From an uncultured Saprospiraceae bacterium (lineage in GTDB: Bacteria > Bacteroidota > Bacteroidia > Chitinophagales > Saprospiraceae), in the NCBI GenBank assembly GCA_938002705.1, contig CALLAG010000151.1, forward strand, positions 1-6,324: a stretch of 6,324 nt of DNA, in the 5' to 3' direction. This document shows, piece after piece, positions 5,710 to 6,324 of this stretch. Below the pieces are notes generated by a model. It was not told the origin of the DNA, made no database searches, and worked only from the letters and a program-made list of their open reading frames with translations. Positions within the stretch are counted from its first letter, which is position 1; every line of letters starts with the position of its first letter. The position numbers and the translations under genes were made by a program.

Positions 5710-6324
5710 ATGAAAAGAAAAGCATTGTTTTCCCTATGGGCAATAGTATTACTATTCAGCTCATGCGGGTCAGATGAAAAAGGAGAATTAATGGGAGTTC
5801 AAGACAGACCCGCATGGAATGGATTAAATCCTTTCGGCATGGTCTACGTTCCCTCCGGAACACTCACCATAGGCCAGAGTGATCAAGATGTGTTTAACAC
5901 ATACGCTCAGAGACCCAAAACTATTTCAATTTCAGGATTCTTCATGGATGACACAGAAATCACTAATAATGAGTACAGAGAATATGTGTACTGGGTTAGA
6001 GATTCTATAGCTCACGATATCATGGGTGATTATTACGAAGATGACTTCGGTAATGAGAGGCTGGATTGGGAGATGGAGCTGGATTATAGCATGGAAGAGC
6101 TTGACGAGATGTACTATGAGGGTGACATGAAAATGTACGACTCAGAGCGAAAAATGGATACTCGTCTCTATGAATACTCATATAAATGGGTAGACTGGCA
6201 GAAAGCCGCTCACAACAAATCAGATATCATCAGATCTAATCTTCTTAATGAAGAGACAGTTAATGTATATCCTGATACATTAGTATGGATAAGAGATTTC
6301 GCTTACTCATACAACGAACCTATG
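5710..6324 (+). CDS. gldK: Gliding/type IX secretion lipoprotein GldK (PorK), 5' part
   Basis: 205 residues are visible; the family is about 450 long, so the C-terminal half lies outside the window. The N-terminus MKRKALFSLWAIVLLFSSCG is a lipoprotein signal with the lipidated Cys at C19. The start of a formylglycine-generating-enzyme/sulfatase-modifying (SUMF1-like) domain follows: GMVYVPSGTLTIGQSDQDV (43-61), then FFMDDTEITNNEYREYVYWV (77-96) and RDSIAH. An acidic Tyr/Met/Glu-rich stretch (about 107-150) precedes TRLYEYSYKWVDWQKAA and VYPDTLVWIRDFAYSYNEPM (186-205), both characteristic of GldK. GldK/PorK forms, with GldN/PorN, the periplasmic ring attached to the outer membrane around the type IX secretion motor GldL/GldM. 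The ATG at 5710 follows an A-rich leader (TAATAAAAC). The gene lies 206 bases downstream of porP in the order known from the porPKLMN cluster. Confidence 0.95.
   Translation, partial: MKRKALFSLWAIVLLFSSCGSDEKGELMGVQDRPAWNGLNPFGMVYVPSGTLTIGQSDQDVFNTYAQRPKTISISGFFMDDTEITNNEYREYVYWVRDSIAHDIMGDYYEDDFGNERLDWEMELDYSMEELDEMYYEGDMKMYDSERKMDTRLYEYSYKWVDWQKAAHNKSDIIRSNLLNEETVNVYPDTLVWIRDFAYSYNEPM

Overview
The window looks like chromosomal DNA of a low-GC member of the Bacteroidota. Three things point there: a PorP/SprF-family protein directly followed by the GldK lipoprotein (a type IX secretion/gliding gene pair largely confined to this phylum), Bacteroidota-type -7 promoter boxes (TAnnTTTG) with no strong Shine-Dalgarno sites, and a PF13568-type outer-membrane beta-barrel. 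Codon use is AT-rich (many AGA and ATA codons) and uniform across the genes. I see no mobile element, tRNA, rRNA or CRISPR array.

Left part, minus strand (about 1-3282): a gene series read right to left. It starts with a small outer-membrane beta-barrel protein (2665-3282). One base later comes a putative lipoprotein of unknown function (2172-2663). That gene overlaps a Ppx/GppA-type exopolyphosphatase with a TTG start (1268-2194). A 44-base gap follows, holding a promoter and a 16-bp perfect palindrome, and then a metal-ion ABC transporter permease fused at its C-terminus to a DtxR/MntR-like metal-sensing repressor (1-1223, cut by the window edge). The layout suggests that the repressor part of the fusion senses the transported metal and acts at the palindrome upstream of its own gene.

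Middle, plus strand (3322-4474): a short divergent intergenic region with a good -7 box, a conserved 102-residue protein of unknown function, and a PhnP-like metallo-beta-lactamase-fold hydrolase with both the catalytic metal ligands and the extra structural zinc site intact.

Right part, plus strand (4505-6324): the type IX secretion genes porP and gldK. porP has a clear signal peptide but no ATG, GTG or TTG in front of it; an ATT at 4505 is the best start. A 206-base gap with a 9-bp-stem hairpin separates it from gldK, which is cut by the window end. By the usual order of this locus, gldL, gldM and gldN would be expected downstream.

Most of the window is ordinary chromosome. The points most worth following up are the permease-repressor fusion with its probable operator and the missing porP start codon.
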